Shown: positions 25,477-34,810 of the stretch, in pieces
Layout of the letters: every line of letters starts with the position of its first letter
Position numbering within the stretch: the stretch's first letter is position 1
Translations under genes and position numbers: made by a program
Source: Oligoflexia bacterium
Lineage (GTDB): Bacteria > Bdellovibrionota_C > UBA2361 > JBGSMV01
DNA: 64,000 nt
Direction of reading: 5' to 3'
Assembly: GCA_019694515.1 (NCBI GenBank)
Contig: JAIBBU010000002.1
Coordinates: forward strand, 1-64,000
The notes under the pieces: generated by a model
Databases searched by the model: none
Seen by the model: only the letters and a program-made list of their open reading frames with translations
Told to the model about the DNA's origin: nothing

Positions 25477-26610
25477 TTAAACCTCATGGTTCCACACTAC
25501 ACGGCGGACATATGGAGTGTAGCTCATAATTAGGCGCACCACCTTTTCTGACACGTTCGGCTTTTGGTAATCGCTGACCGGCTGCAAGAAAGATTCGGTA
25601 CCGAGGGGGCGCTTTAATTCAAGCTCAATCGCGCGCTGCAGCTGTTTCGGGTCGAGGCCTGCAAGGATCACGGCGGCCTCTTCCATGCCTTCGGGTCGCT
25701 CGTGCGCCTGCCTGATGTTAATTGCCCGGAAGCCCAGGATTGAAGATTCCTCTGTGATCGTGCCGCTATCCGACAAGGTCAAGAGGGCGTGCAGCTGAAG
25801 CTTTACGAACTGTGTGAAGCTGAAGGGTTTGTGAAGCTGCACCAGTTTGGGAAGTGTGATTTTCCCTTTTTCAAGCGCTTGGCGAGTGCGGGGATGGGTG
25901 GAGAATATAAGCGGCAGTTTGAATTTTTCGGAAAGTTCTTCCAGCGCTGCGGCTAAATTTCTTAATAGGGCAGGGCTGTCGACATTCTCCTCGCGATGGG
26001 CGCTTACCACTAAATACTGGGCCGCCTTTAACTTAAGTTCGTCTAGTATTGTTGACGCTTCAATCTGCGGCCGATAAAAGTTGAGCACCTCAAACATCGG
26101 GCTGCCGGTTTTAATTACACGATCGGGCGGCAGTCCTTCTCTTAAGAGATATTCCCGCGAAATATCGCTATAGGGGAGGTTGATATCGCTGAGATGATCC
26201 ACCAGACGGCGGTTGATCTCCTCCGGTACGCGCTGATCAAAGCAGCGATTGCCGGCTTCCATGTGAAACACTGGAATCTTACGGCGCTTAGCAGCAAGCG
26301 CCGCTAAACAGCTATTAGTATCGCCCAGTACCAGGAAGGCGTCGGGGGCCTCTTTGGCCAACAGCGGCTCAATCCTCACCAGGATATTGCCGATTGTTTC
26401 GGTGGCGGTCGCACCCGCGGCTTCCAGGAAATGATCCGGTTTGCGAAGCGCTAGATCTTCGAAAAAAAGCTGGTTCAATTCATAATCATAGTTCTGGCCG
26501 GTATGTACCAAGACGTGTTCAACATGACGGTCAAGCGCCGCGATTACCCGGGACAATCGGATTATTTCGGGTCGTGTGCCGACCACGGTCAGTACCTTAA
26601 GCTTCGTCAT
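25477..26610 (-). CDS. fnlC: UDP-N-acetyl-L-pneumosamine/UDP-HexNAc 2-epimerase FnlC (CapG)
   Basis: This 377-aa non-hydrolysing 2-epimerase of the WecB fold has KVLTVVGTRPEIIRLSRVI, LVHTGQNYDYELNQLFFEDL, FLVLGDTNSCLAALAAKR, FHMEAGNRCFDQRVPEEINRR and SAHREENVDS. The AGNRCFDxRVPEE form is typical of the FnlC/CapG branch rather than WecB. It performs the last step to UDP-N-acetyl-L-fucosamine. The gene overlaps fnlB by 14 bases, giving the usual fnlA-fnlB-fnlC order. The stop codon is 54 bp before the wbuB-like gene. Confidence 0.92.
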   Translation of the reverse strand: MTKLKVLTVVGTRPEIIRLSRVIAALDRHVEHVLVHTGQNYDYELNQLFFEDLALRKPDHFLEAAGATATETIGNILVRIEPLLAKEAPDAFLVLGDTNSCLAALAAKRRKIPVFHMEAGNRCFDQRVPEEINRRLVDHLSDINLPYSDISREYLLREGLPPDRVIKTGSPMFEVLNFYRPQIEASTILDELKLKAAQYLVVSAHREENVDSPALLRNLAAALEELSEKFKLPLIFSTHPRTRQALEKGKITLPKLVQLHKPFSFTQFVKLQLHALLTLSDSGTITEESSILGFRAINIRQAHERPEGMEEAAVILAGLDPKQLQRAIELELKRPLGTESFLQPVSDYQKPNVSEKVVRLIMSYTPYVRRVVWNHEV

Positions 26611-27733
26611 TTATCACCTCGCAAGGAATCGTATCTGGTCGGGCCGGATCGAATGGCTCATTGGCCCAGAATAAAGTCACCAAGTCGGACTTCCCCTGGT
26701 TTTCTATCGAGTGAGTGTATCCCGGCGGAATATCGACTACTTTAAAATCTTTACCGTCCACGGTGTAGGAAGCGGTTTCGGATGTAGCCACATGCCTAAA
26801 TCGAATTAGCGCTGTGCCTTCCAGTACCAGGAATTTCTCAACCTTCGAGTGATGGAAATGATTGCCTCTAGTTATGCCGGGCCTTGTTCTGGAGACAAAG
26901 ATCTGTCCGGCTTCCTTGGTTCTCAGAAACTCAGCCAGCGCGCCGCGCGGATCTTCTCGTCGCACCAACTGATAGGCGAACCGATCGGTTGGAAGGTAGC
27001 TCAGGTAGGTTGAATAAAGTGCTTTAACTAAAGGATCCCCAAAATCGGGCAGGGTTAAGGTCGATCTAAGATCGGGGAAGGCTCGAATTGTCTCAGCCAA
27101 GAATCCTACCGTGGTGTTGTAACTCGGGGCTGCTTCCTGAAAAGAGAAACCGCGGATGATGTCGGGCTTTAAGCAGATCTCGGTCAGACGCTGGACCAGA
27201 TCATCGATGTAGAGGAGGTCGAGGGATCTGCTCGGATCGTCAATCCGGATCGGTAAGCCGCGCGCGATGTTGTAGCAAAAGGTTGCAACTGCAGAGTTAT
27301 ATTCTGGACGCGCCCACTTGCCAAAGACATTCGGCAATCTAAGGACAACAGCGCTACCTCCACTTTGATCTACCCATTCCTTTAGCAGCTCTTCGGCTGC
27401 GCGTTTGCTGTCTCCATAAGGATTGTCCAGCGCGGCCTGCGTTGATGAGGCGAATACAACCAGGGGCTTGGCTCGCGCCTCCTGCAACACAGCGCAGATT
27501 GTGCGCATCAGTTCCGCGTTAGCCTGGAATCCCTTGGGATCGGTGGGGCGGTTGATTCCGGCCAGATGAATTATGACTCTAGCCCCGCTGAGAGCTTCAG
27601 CTATCACCTCCGATGAGGAGTCGTGGTCGAGCGGGCACACGCAGAGTTGGGATATAGAAGATAATACCTGACACAAGTTCTTTCCGATAAAGCCCTTGCT
27701 CCCCGTAACGCAGATAGATGTGCCAGCTGCCAT
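26597..27733 (-). CDS. fnlB: UDP-L-FucNAc pathway bifunctional reductase/epimerase FnlB (CapF)
   Basis: This 378-aa two-domain protein has an N-terminal SDR domain (ICVTGSKGFIGKNL, VVFASSTQAALDNPYGDSKRAAEE with the Tyr-x-x-x-Lys pair, VLRLPNVFGKWARP). Its C-terminal cupin (about 250-378) has a metal site in ITRGNHFHHSKVEKFLVLEG and the PPGYTHSIEN and FWANEPFDPARPDT motifs. In CapF the cupin epimerises C3 and the SDR reduces C4 of the UDP-sugar intermediate. Both domains look complete. It starts seven bases after the fnlA stop. Confidence 0.94.
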   Translation of the reverse strand: MAAGTSICVTGSKGFIGKNLCQVLSSISQLCVCPLDHDSSSEVIAEALSGARVIIHLAGINRPTDPKGFQANAELMRTICAVLQEARAKPLVVFASSTQAALDNPYGDSKRAAEELLKEWVDQSGGSAVVLRLPNVFGKWARPEYNSAVATFCYNIARGLPIRIDDPSRSLDLLYIDDLVQRLTEICLKPDIIRGFSFQEAAPSYNTTVGFLAETIRAFPDLRSTLTLPDFGDPLVKALYSTYLSYLPTDRFAYQLVRREDPRGALAEFLRTKEAGQIFVSRTRPGITRGNHFHHSKVEKFLVLEGTALIRFRHVATSETASYTVDGKDFKVVDIPPGYTHSIENQGKSDLVTLFWANEPFDPARPDTIPCEVINDEA

Positions 27734-27739
27734 GGGTGC

Positions 27740-28762
27740 CTATTGGTTCAAGGCGGCCTGCACAAAGTCGAGCCCCTTTAATAAGCTAACCAGCTCGGGT
27801 ACGGTCAGAATTTGAGTGCTGTCGGAGGTGTAGTCCGCTAATTGCGACATGTCCGAGCCTTCAAAGAAGAATTTATCGTAATCCAAATCCTGCACCTCGG
27901 AGCGCACTCGGAAATAGTTCTTCAGATCCTCAGCGCGTGCCAACTCCTCACGAGTGAGCAGCGTCTCATAACGCTTTTCTCCCAAACGGGTGCCGATTAC
28001 CTGTATCGGACTGTGCTGTACATGACTGTGCGATTTGAAAAGCTGGCGCATCGCTTCGGCGGCATCACCGATCCTCGCAGCTGGTGCTTTCTGTACGAAT
28101 AGTTCTCCGGGCTTGGCATGCTGGAAGGCGTAGAGCACCAGCTCGACCGCATCTTCAATCGACATCATGAAACGCGTCATCTGCGGATCGGTCACGGTTA
28201 GCGCTTTCTTGGCTCGGATCTGCTCGATGAAGAGCGGCAATACCGATCCTCGGGAGCCCATCACGTTTCCATAGCGCGTACCACACAGCACTGTGCCTTT
28301 CTCTGCCGCCGCTACTGAGCGTGCGACCATGACTTTTTCCATTAAGGCCTTGGACATTCCCATCGCATTGATGGGCTGCACCGCCTTGTCGGTACTGAGA
28401 GTCACTACGCGCTTGACCTTGTTTGCAATGGCTGCGGTAAAGAGATTGTCGGCGCCCAGAGTATTGGTACGCAGCGCTTCGATTGGATAAAACTCGCAGG
28501 ACGGAACCTGTTTCAGAGCTGCCGCGTGGAAGACAAAATCTACCCCGGACAGCGCCTCCATTAGGCTGTCCAGGTTTCGCACATCGCCGATGTAATATTT
28601 AACGCTGCCTTTAGGGTAGGCCTGACGCATCTCGAACTGCTTTTTTTCGTCGCGGCTAAAAATTCGAATTTCGCCGATATCGGTATCGAGAAAGCGCTTT
28701 AACACGGCATTCCCGAAGGTGCCGGTGCCGCCGGTAATTAGGAGTGTTTTGCCGCTAAACAT
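27740..28762 (-). CDS. fnlA: UDP-GlcNAc 4,6-dehydratase/5-epimerase FnlA (CapE)
   Basis: This SDR enzyme of about 340 aa does the first step toward UDP-L-FucNAc. The N-terminal NAD motif is LLITGGTGTFGNAVL, and FSRDEKKQFEMRQAYP and VFHAAALKQVPSCEFYP are family hallmarks. The catalytic region TDKAVQPINAMGMSKALMEK carries the Met-x-x-x-Lys that replaces the usual Tyr-x-x-x-Lys. ATG 28762 is preferred over a TTG seven codons upstream because the conserved FSGKTLLITGG begins there. It is followed by fnlB and fnlC. Confidence 0.93.
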   Translation of the reverse strand: MFSGKTLLITGGTGTFGNAVLKRFLDTDIGEIRIFSRDEKKQFEMRQAYPKGSVKYYIGDVRNLDSLMEALSGVDFVFHAAALKQVPSCEFYPIEALRTNTLGADNLFTAAIANKVKRVVTLSTDKAVQPINAMGMSKALMEKVMVARSVAAAEKGTVLCGTRYGNVMGSRGSVLPLFIEQIRAKKALTVTDPQMTRFMMSIEDAVELVLYAFQHAKPGELFVQKAPAARIGDAAEAMRQLFKSHSHVQHSPIQVIGTRLGEKRYETLLTREELARAEDLKNYFRVRSEVQDLDYDKFFFEGSDMSQLADYTSDSTQILTVPELVSLLKGLDFVQAALNQ

Positions 28763-28828
28763 TGTTGCCTCAGGGTAAACCAACAGTTGGAAACAAGCAA
28801 GAAAATCAATGTCTTGAGCGCCTGGGAA

Positions 28829-30016
28829 TTATGCCGCCACGCGCGCAAGTAATTCGTAATTCTTCTCCGTTAAGGCAGGATCGGCGGCGATTGCGCCTCC
28901 GTAGGCGAAGGCGTTGCGGCGCAGAGCGGCATGCTGATCGGCGCTCATGGCAGCAACCTGATCGATTACTCGTGCAAAAGCATCCAGGTTCTCTAGTGGC
29001 AAGCTCCAGCCTGCGCCGGCCGATTCAAGTGCGTTCCAGGGGGTGCGGTCGCTAGTGAGAACCGGCACCCCCTCCATCAATGCCTCAATAATACTCTGCC
29101 CGAAATTTTCCCCCAAGGACGGCTGCAGCAAGAGTTCAGCTCGTTGCAGCACCTCCGGTACGCGCGCGCTGGGGATCTCAGTTTCAAACGCTGCAGTGAT
29201 GTTCGCAGGTAAAACCTTAAGAAGCTGGGAGCACTCTTCCCAGTAGGCGAGATCCTCGCGGGGGCCGAAGAAAGTAAAATTGATGCGACTGTTCACGCGG
29301 CGCAGAATCTCAAGCATGCCGGTGACGTTCTTCATGCGGCTGATTCGTCCGATTGCTACGACTCGCAGTGTTCCCGGTTCTCTGGGCGCCGTGCCTGAGG
29401 AGATCCGAGAGGGCTGCGGACGTGCGAGATTGGGAGCGACGATAATTTCAGCCTGGGTGCCTACCGCCCTGGTTATCTGTTCGGCTTCGGCCTGCGAGCT
29501 GGCTTGCCAGCGGACATCTTTAAGCGCGCCGCTTAGTTTGGTCAACCACAGACAAGCGCGTTTGCGAAGCGGCTTGATGCTCAGCGCGCTGGGAGCGAAC
29601 TGTCCGCGCGCGGCAATAACTAGATGCCGCCGGGGTATTAAATTTAACCGCCGCAGCCATAATGGCAGGAGCCCGAAGTAAGGCTCAAAGAAACTGTTTA
29701 GATAAAGTACGTCGTATCGGTTGTGCTTGAGCACTCTTTGAACCTTAGTGATATTTAAGGTCGCCCGCTTTGCGTAAAAAACCTGGGCATTCTCGGTTTG
29801 GCTCCAGCAGTCCGGCGCGATTCCTTGGTACTCCGTCTCGCTTCCCAGATCGCTGTTGGTTGTAAAAACCAGAAAGTTAATCCGCGAATGCAAGCGGCTG
29901 GTCAGGTTAAGGAGAGTTTGTACAGGCCCACCTGCCCGGACGCCTGGCCAATAATGCTTGATGCATACCATCACGGTTGGTAAAGCGGAGCGGGATTGTG
30001 AGTTCGTAAGACTCAT
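28829..30016 (-). CDS. Family 4 glycosyltransferase
   Basis: This 395-aa GT-B enzyme has an N-terminal acceptor domain opening with VMVCIKHYWPGVRAGGPVQTLLNL. The C-terminal donor domain has VVAIGRISRMKNVTGMLEIL and the GT4 signature LGENFGQSIIEALMEGVPVLTSD (EX7E). The specificity is unknown. It sits between the LIC12162-like transferase (4-bp overlap) and fnlA in the L-FucNAc operon, so it probably adds one of the inner sugars of the repeat. No signal peptide or membrane span was noted. Confidence 0.9.
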   Translation of the reverse strand: MSLTNSQSRSALPTVMVCIKHYWPGVRAGGPVQTLLNLTSRLHSRINFLVFTTNSDLGSETEYQGIAPDCWSQTENAQVFYAKRATLNITKVQRVLKHNRYDVLYLNSFFEPYFGLLPLWLRRLNLIPRRHLVIAARGQFAPSALSIKPLRKRACLWLTKLSGALKDVRWQASSQAEAEQITRAVGTQAEIIVAPNLARPQPSRISSGTAPREPGTLRVVAIGRISRMKNVTGMLEILRRVNSRINFTFFGPREDLAYWEECSQLLKVLPANITAAFETEIPSARVPEVLQRAELLLQPSLGENFGQSIIEALMEGVPVLTSDRTPWNALESAGAGWSLPLENLDAFARVIDQVAAMSADQHAALRRNAFAYGGAIAADPALTEKNYELLARVAA

Positions 30017-31746
30017 GACTGCGCCAAGCTCTTAAGTGCAGAAACCCAGTTGCTCAACCAGTCGGTACTGCATTTGGCAAAGCGCTCTACAAAGCAGCGA
30101 CGCGCCTCCTGGACTTTGGAGGAGTGCCACCAATCCAGCGGAGACTGCCAAATCTTGTCAACATGCGCCGCCGCGCGGAGCGGATCGTTGAACAGAATGT
30201 CTGCGTTGCGTAATGCCTCAAAATAAGGTGCTGCGCTAGGACGGTTCTCCCAATGAAATGGGTTCCAAAAAAGAACCGTTGGGAAATTGGCTGCCAGGGC
30301 CTCTAAATAGGTGGTGATGTTGCAGGTGCCGATGAATAGGCGGCTTTGATTGAGCTCGTCATACATGCTCTGTTGGCCGCAAAGAATTAGATCGGGAAGG
30401 CGCGCCCTGAGGCGCTTTTCTGCTTCCCACCCGCGCTCGAGAGGGTACGGGCGAACTCGCAGATGCTTGGCCGCAGCGCGGGGCAGCGCCTCGATGAATT
30501 TAACCTGATCGGCCAGATACGAGAGGTACTGAGTCGAAATGGGCCAGGAGGCATGACGGTATGAATACCGCGGAGCGGCATTCAGAACCATCAAGAGCGC
30601 GCCCTTATTGGCAGGCTTAATCTTGCCTGCAATCCCGATCAACTTCGGAGCATCCAGTGGCGCGACAGCGGGATGCTGATCCTGCCACCCCCAAGAGTAG
30701 TAGCGATCCGCAGAGTGCACCTCATTATACTCGTGACTGCACCAGGCGTTAGTCCCGTAGAGGCCGCCGTGCTGCACAATTGCCAGTTTGGAGTTTGTTT
30801 GCAGCTGCTCGGCTGTCCAACACTTAAAGAATTCATCGCCTGTTTGTGCCGCACCGGTCACGATTAACTTCGCAGATTTGGGAAATAGCTCCAGCGCTAG
30901 CGTCCTCAGACGCTTATAGCCTTCAAGATAGATTGTCGGAAAATATTCCGGAAGCAGCTGCGAGACTAAGCGCTCAAACTCGGAGTTGCCCAAAGATACA
31001 CGCAGCGCCGAGCGAAGCTGCTCCGACGGGGGCGCATTAGGGTAATCCCTGGGTGCAGCTGAGATAAATGGTAGGGCGCAAAGATGGGCATGCAGTTTTA
31101 GCTTCTCTTTCCATGAAAAGACGTCGGATGTCATTACTATGAAGCGGTGGGGGGCGGCGCGCTGGGCAAGCTGCACGCAAAGATCGCGCAGTCGTGCCTT
31201 GGTCGAGCTGGTTTTGGACGACTCCGGCGGGGGAGGATCGCTGGTGGACGGCTGTTGATCGAAAGGAAAAGGGCGTAGCGCCCTAATAATCCGTCCAAAA
31301 AGATCATGTGAGAATCGGTCGGTGGCCGAAGCGCTGTAAAAATCCGAGGTTCTTAGCTGCACCCAGCTATAAGAAGGCAGAACCGAGATTTCGCAGCGGT
31401 CGATCCGTCCCGAATCGCGGGCCATGCAAATGCAACGGTACCGGTCAAAGCTTATGTCCAAGAACGCCGAGAGCCAGGGACCGATCAGAATGCGCCAATA
31501 GCGGTTATCGTAGGAAGTCGCATGAATCGTATTAAGCTGTGCGGCGCAGGCCGCCAAGGCGCGTTCAAAAAGTTTCCGCAGGTAATCGAAGTCGTTTGCT
31601 GCGCAAGCGCGATCGTCCCAGTGATAGGGCAGGGATGCAGCACTTTCTGCGTCTTGCTCCGGAAAAGGGCGGCTCCATTCTCCCAAATAGCAGATTTCTC
31701 GATTCGCATCCCTGAATCGCTGATCCGGCGTGGTAACTAAGAGCAT
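30013..31746 (-). CDS. LIC12162-type putative transferase
   Basis: This 577-aa protein matches the layout of the LIC12162 family first named from Leptospira O-antigen genes (recalled as TIGR04331). The N-terminal signature is visible as ICYLGEWSRPF, LPYHWDDR and YDNRYWRILIGPW. The C-terminal half has LAIVQHGGLYGTNAW, LRVRPYPLERGWEAE and LFIGTCNITTYLEALAANFPTVLFWNP, a GT-B-like donor-site pattern also seen in Kdo-type transferases. The function of the family has not been shown to my knowledge. Together with the 17214 protein it may transfer one of the CMP-activated acids made in this locus. It is packed three bases after the dehydratase gene. Confidence 0.8.
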   Translation of the reverse strand: MLLVTTPDQRFRDANREICYLGEWSRPFPEQDAESAASLPYHWDDRACAANDFDYLRKLFERALAACAAQLNTIHATSYDNRYWRILIGPWLSAFLDISFDRYRCICMARDSGRIDRCEISVLPSYSWVQLRTSDFYSASATDRFSHDLFGRIIRALRPFPFDQQPSTSDPPPPESSKTSSTKARLRDLCVQLAQRAAPHRFIVMTSDVFSWKEKLKLHAHLCALPFISAAPRDYPNAPPSEQLRSALRVSLGNSEFERLVSQLLPEYFPTIYLEGYKRLRTLALELFPKSAKLIVTGAAQTGDEFFKCWTAEQLQTNSKLAIVQHGGLYGTNAWCSHEYNEVHSADRYYSWGWQDQHPAVAPLDAPKLIGIAGKIKPANKGALLMVLNAAPRYSYRHASWPISTQYLSYLADQVKFIEALPRAAAKHLRVRPYPLERGWEAEKRLRARLPDLILCGQQSMYDELNQSRLFIGTCNITTYLEALAANFPTVLFWNPFHWENRPSAAPYFEALRNADILFNDPLRAAAHVDKIWQSPLDWWHSSKVQEARRCFVERFAKCSTDWLSNWVSALKSLAQS

Positions 31747-31748
31747 TG

Positions 31749-33671
31749 TTAGCGCACATTAACTGCGGCTTCGGCGGGGGAGTCCGCTGCAGCTGCATTC
31801 TGATAAAGGGTCGAGACCTGATCGACAAACGCCACAATTTCGCGGCGAATCGCGGCGTCGCTCATTCCAGAAATCCTGGGCTCGAGCGCTTCTATCCACT
31901 CTGCTACGCGCGGCAGTCGGATGGCGCGATGGTTGGTAATAACCGCGACTCGAGGAAAGCGGGTCGGCGCCGGGTGCTCCCAAATATTAGTGAGAGATTC
32001 GACCAGCTTTTCCCCTTTGCGCAGGCCTGTGAACACGATCTCGATGTCTTTACGGCCATAAAGCGCCAGCATCTTGCGTGCCACCTCGACAATCTTGATC
32101 GGTTTGCCCATATCGAGAACATAAGCTTCGCCCCGCGCTCCAAGCACGCCGGCGGTGAGTACCAATCTAACGGCCTCGCGAATCGACATGAAATAGCGCT
32201 CGATGTCGGGATGCGTAACGGTAATTGGGCCGCCCGCAAGAATTTGCTCCTTAAACTTGGGGATGACGCTGCCGTTGCTGTTGATCACATTCCCGAAACG
32301 TACGGTGGCCGCATCCAGTCCGCCGTCAGCGGCTCTAAGCAGCAACTGGCTATATTCCTGAACCAGCAACTCGGTGATGCGCTTTGAGCAACCCATTACG
32401 CTGGCTGGCTCAACTGCCTTGTCTGTCGAAATCAGCACAAATCGTCGAACTTTATATTTGGCGGCAGCCTGAAAGATATTTCTGGAGCCTACGATGTTAT
32501 TCTTGAAGGCTTGATAGCAGTTGTCCTCAAGCAACGGCACATGTTTGTAAGCGGCTGCGTGGAAGACGAAATCAATCGGTTGCGCGGTGAAGATGCTCTC
32601 TAGGTGTTTGCGGTCGCTGATGTCCGCCATGACTGCGCTTACCTTCGCGTTAGGAAACTGCGTGCGGATTTCGCAGTCGATCGTGAAGAGGTTGTATTCG
32701 GAGTTGTCCAACAAAATGACCTGACGGGGCTTGAAAGGCAGGACTTGACGAACGATCTCTGAGCCGATTGAACCTCCGGCGCCGCTGATTAGCACGGTTC
32801 TGCCGCTGAGCTGCTCGCGGATCTCTTCTTCGTGAGTAAAGGAAACCTCTTTCTCTAGCACGCTTTCGATCGACAGCTCATGCTCCGATGAGATGTCGTA
32901 GCAGGCTAGATCCTCGAATGCCTGCAATTTTTTCAATATGACATTCGACTCCTCGCACATCTGCTTAATCGCTTGGACGCGGTTCGGGGCCAAGGACGGT
33001 ATCGCTAGGATGGCAACCGAGATATTGGGGTAGCGGTTGAGCAAGCTCTGCAAACTCGCGATCTTGCCGGTCACAGGTACTCCCGCGATCGTGACCCCCT
33101 GCATTACGTCGCTGTCATCTAAGACCGCCACGGGAATATATTTGAGCTGCTTTTGGCTCCTCAAGTTGCGGACCAGCAGATGGCCTGATGCCCCCGCGCC
33201 GATTACTACGACTTCACGACCAATACCGGAGGCGTTAGTGAGTTTCCCAAAAATCGGGGTCTCATTGATCAGCCGAACCAGCAGCGCTAGTCCGGCGATC
33301 GCCAGGAAGGAGAGTGCAAACTCCATGACTACGATTGATCGCGGAAAACCTGGAATGGAAAAGAGATAAACGCAGGTGGCGAATGCGAGGCTGGACGCAA
33401 GATGCCCCTTAAAGAGAGTCCCCAGATCGTGGGTTGAAAAGTATCTCCAGTAGCTGCTGATATAATCCCATCGTAGGAACGCCAGCGCACGCAGGCTGAG
33501 CAGCAGGATTAGCGGCCAGGCAACACGTTCGAGACGGGCGACTTCGGAGGGATCGAAATCAAAACGCAGCCCTAGAGCAAGGATGAAACCCCACGCAGAG
33601 AGCGCGAGGCAAACCAAAAATTTAGTAACATATCGACCTCTAGCCTTGGTCAAGGCCAATAACGAGCGCAT
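31749..33671 (-). CDS. WbpM/CapD/PglF-type membrane nucleotide-sugar 4,6-dehydratase
   Basis: This 640-aa protein has four N-terminal transmembrane segments (about residues 15-130) and a CoA-binding-like Rossmann domain (VVVIGAGASGHLLVRNL, about 155). A catalytic SDR domain follows (TVLISGAGGSIGSEIVRQ, about 290; FHAAAYKHVPLLE; STDKAVEPASVMGCSKR with the Met-x-x-x-Lys active site). The family converts UDP-GlcNAc to the 4-keto-6-deoxy sugar used for bacillosamine or QuiNAc. With the DegT aminotransferase (44753), acetyltransferase (50283) and PglC-like transferase (45981) it completes a bacillosamine-type set. ATG 33671 is chosen over TTG 33680. First gene of the minus-strand operon. Confidence 0.92.
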   Translation of the reverse strand: MRSLLALTKARGRYVTKFLVCLALSAWGFILALGLRFDFDPSEVARLERVAWPLILLLSLRALAFLRWDYISSYWRYFSTHDLGTLFKGHLASSLAFATCVYLFSIPGFPRSIVVMEFALSFLAIAGLALLVRLINETPIFGKLTNASGIGREVVVIGAGASGHLLVRNLRSQKQLKYIPVAVLDDSDVMQGVTIAGVPVTGKIASLQSLLNRYPNISVAILAIPSLAPNRVQAIKQMCEESNVILKKLQAFEDLACYDISSEHELSIESVLEKEVSFTHEEEIREQLSGRTVLISGAGGSIGSEIVRQVLPFKPRQVILLDNSEYNLFTIDCEIRTQFPNAKVSAVMADISDRKHLESIFTAQPIDFVFHAAAYKHVPLLEDNCYQAFKNNIVGSRNIFQAAAKYKVRRFVLISTDKAVEPASVMGCSKRITELLVQEYSQLLLRAADGGLDAATVRFGNVINSNGSVIPKFKEQILAGGPITVTHPDIERYFMSIREAVRLVLTAGVLGARGEAYVLDMGKPIKIVEVARKMLALYGRKDIEIVFTGLRKGEKLVESLTNIWEHPAPTRFPRVAVITNHRAIRLPRVAEWIEALEPRISGMSDAAIRREIVAFVDQVSTLYQNAAAADSPAEAAVNVR

Positions 33672-33868
33672 TACAACCAATCTTGATGAGCGTCCAAATG
33701 ACGCGCCTTAACCTCTTCTACCGCACTCATCGGGTTCAAGGGATAGGAAAGTTAATTTTAACGTCTCGCAACCGACTCAAATATTACAGTGTTTTAAAAT
33801 GACACAACCTTCTTCGCTTTACCCAAAACTTCCCTTGCTGCTATCCTTAATTTAAGCGGTTCCCACCT

Positions 33869-34810
33869 ATGCAGAATATCGTTTCAACCCCCTCATCTTT
33901 TGGAGACGCATCAACCAAACCAGTTGAATTGCTGCGCGCACGAGGCTTCAATCTAATCCTTAACCCGCTGCGTAGAAAACTCTCGGAAACTGAGGTAACT
34001 GAGCTGCTCAAAGCGCATCGTCCGGTGGGGCTTCTTGCTGGCCTCGAACCTTTGACTCGGGGTGTAATCGCTGATTCCTCTGGCTACCTTAAGGTAATCT
34101 CGCGAGTGGGGGTTGGTATTGATAATGTCGACCTGCAGGCTGCCAGTGAGTTTGGAGTAAGCGTATTCAAGTCGGCTGATGTGGTCTCTGCGGCCGTGGC
34201 CGAATTTACCATTGGACTGATGTTGAGCCTCCTGCGAGGTATCCCCCGGTTCGACCAGGAGCTGCATGCTGGGCGATGGTCTAAGCAGCTGGGGCGGACC
34301 TTAAACGGGAAGACGGTTGCATTGCTCGGGTGCGGATCGATTGGGCGTCTGGTGGCCTCGATGCTACGTCCATTTGGCGTGCGCATAGTGGCCTCGGACC
34401 CAGCGCTCGATGCGGCTTGGGCAAAATCCCTCAGCGTTGAAAGCATAACTGATTTGCAGCAGCTAGCAGCAATGGCCGATCTGCTTTCTATACACCTGCC
34501 TCTAAACAGCAGGACGAAGGGGCTTGTCTCTAGAGAGCTGCTCGGTCGAATGAAGCGGGGTGCATACCTCATCAATACCTCTCGCGGCGGGATTGTTGAT
34601 GAGGAGGCCTTATGCGATCTGCTGAAGAGCGGGCATTTGGCGGGGGCCGCAATCGATGTATTTTCGGAAGAGCCCTATAAGGGAGCCTTATGCGAGCTGC
34701 CTAACGTGGTGCTTACTCCGCACGCCGCCACCTACACTCTAGAAACCCGTGAAGCTCTGGAGCTTTCAGCAGTTGAAAATCTGCTCAATGGCCTGGGAAT
34801 TCCGGCATGA
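33869..34810 (+). CDS. D-2-hydroxyacid dehydrogenase (phosphoglycerate dehydrogenase-like)
   Basis: This 313-aa NAD-dependent dehydrogenase has VISRVGVGIDNVDL, an NAD motif VALLGCGSIGRLVASML (about 147-163) and catalytic Arg in LINTSRGGIVDEEAL. Glu is in DVFSEEPYKGAL and the active-site His is in VVLTPHAATYT. It lacks the regulatory ACT domain of SerA, and no serine genes are near. Its ATGA overlap with the next gene places it first in the 33869-41004 operon. By family it would interconvert a 2-hydroxy acid and a 2-keto acid, which suits a pathway built on 2-keto acid sugars; the substrate is unknown. Confidence 0.88.
   Translation: MQNIVSTPSSFGDASTKPVELLRARGFNLILNPLRRKLSETEVTELLKAHRPVGLLAGLEPLTRGVIADSSGYLKVISRVGVGIDNVDLQAASEFGVSVFKSADVVSAAVAEFTIGLMLSLLRGIPRFDQELHAGRWSKQLGRTLNGKTVALLGCGSIGRLVASMLRPFGVRIVASDPALDAAWAKSLSVESITDLQQLAAMADLLSIHLPLNSRTKGLVSRELLGRMKRGAYLINTSRGGIVDEEALCDLLKSGHLAGAAIDVFSEEPYKGALCELPNVVLTPHAATYTLETREALELSAVENLLNGLGIPA

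Noticed and set aside
33869..34810. Serine-pathway phosphoglycerate dehydrogenase (serA)
   Set aside because: It lacks the regulatory C-terminal domains and is translationally coupled to a sugar dehydrogenase, so a pathway-specific role is more likely.
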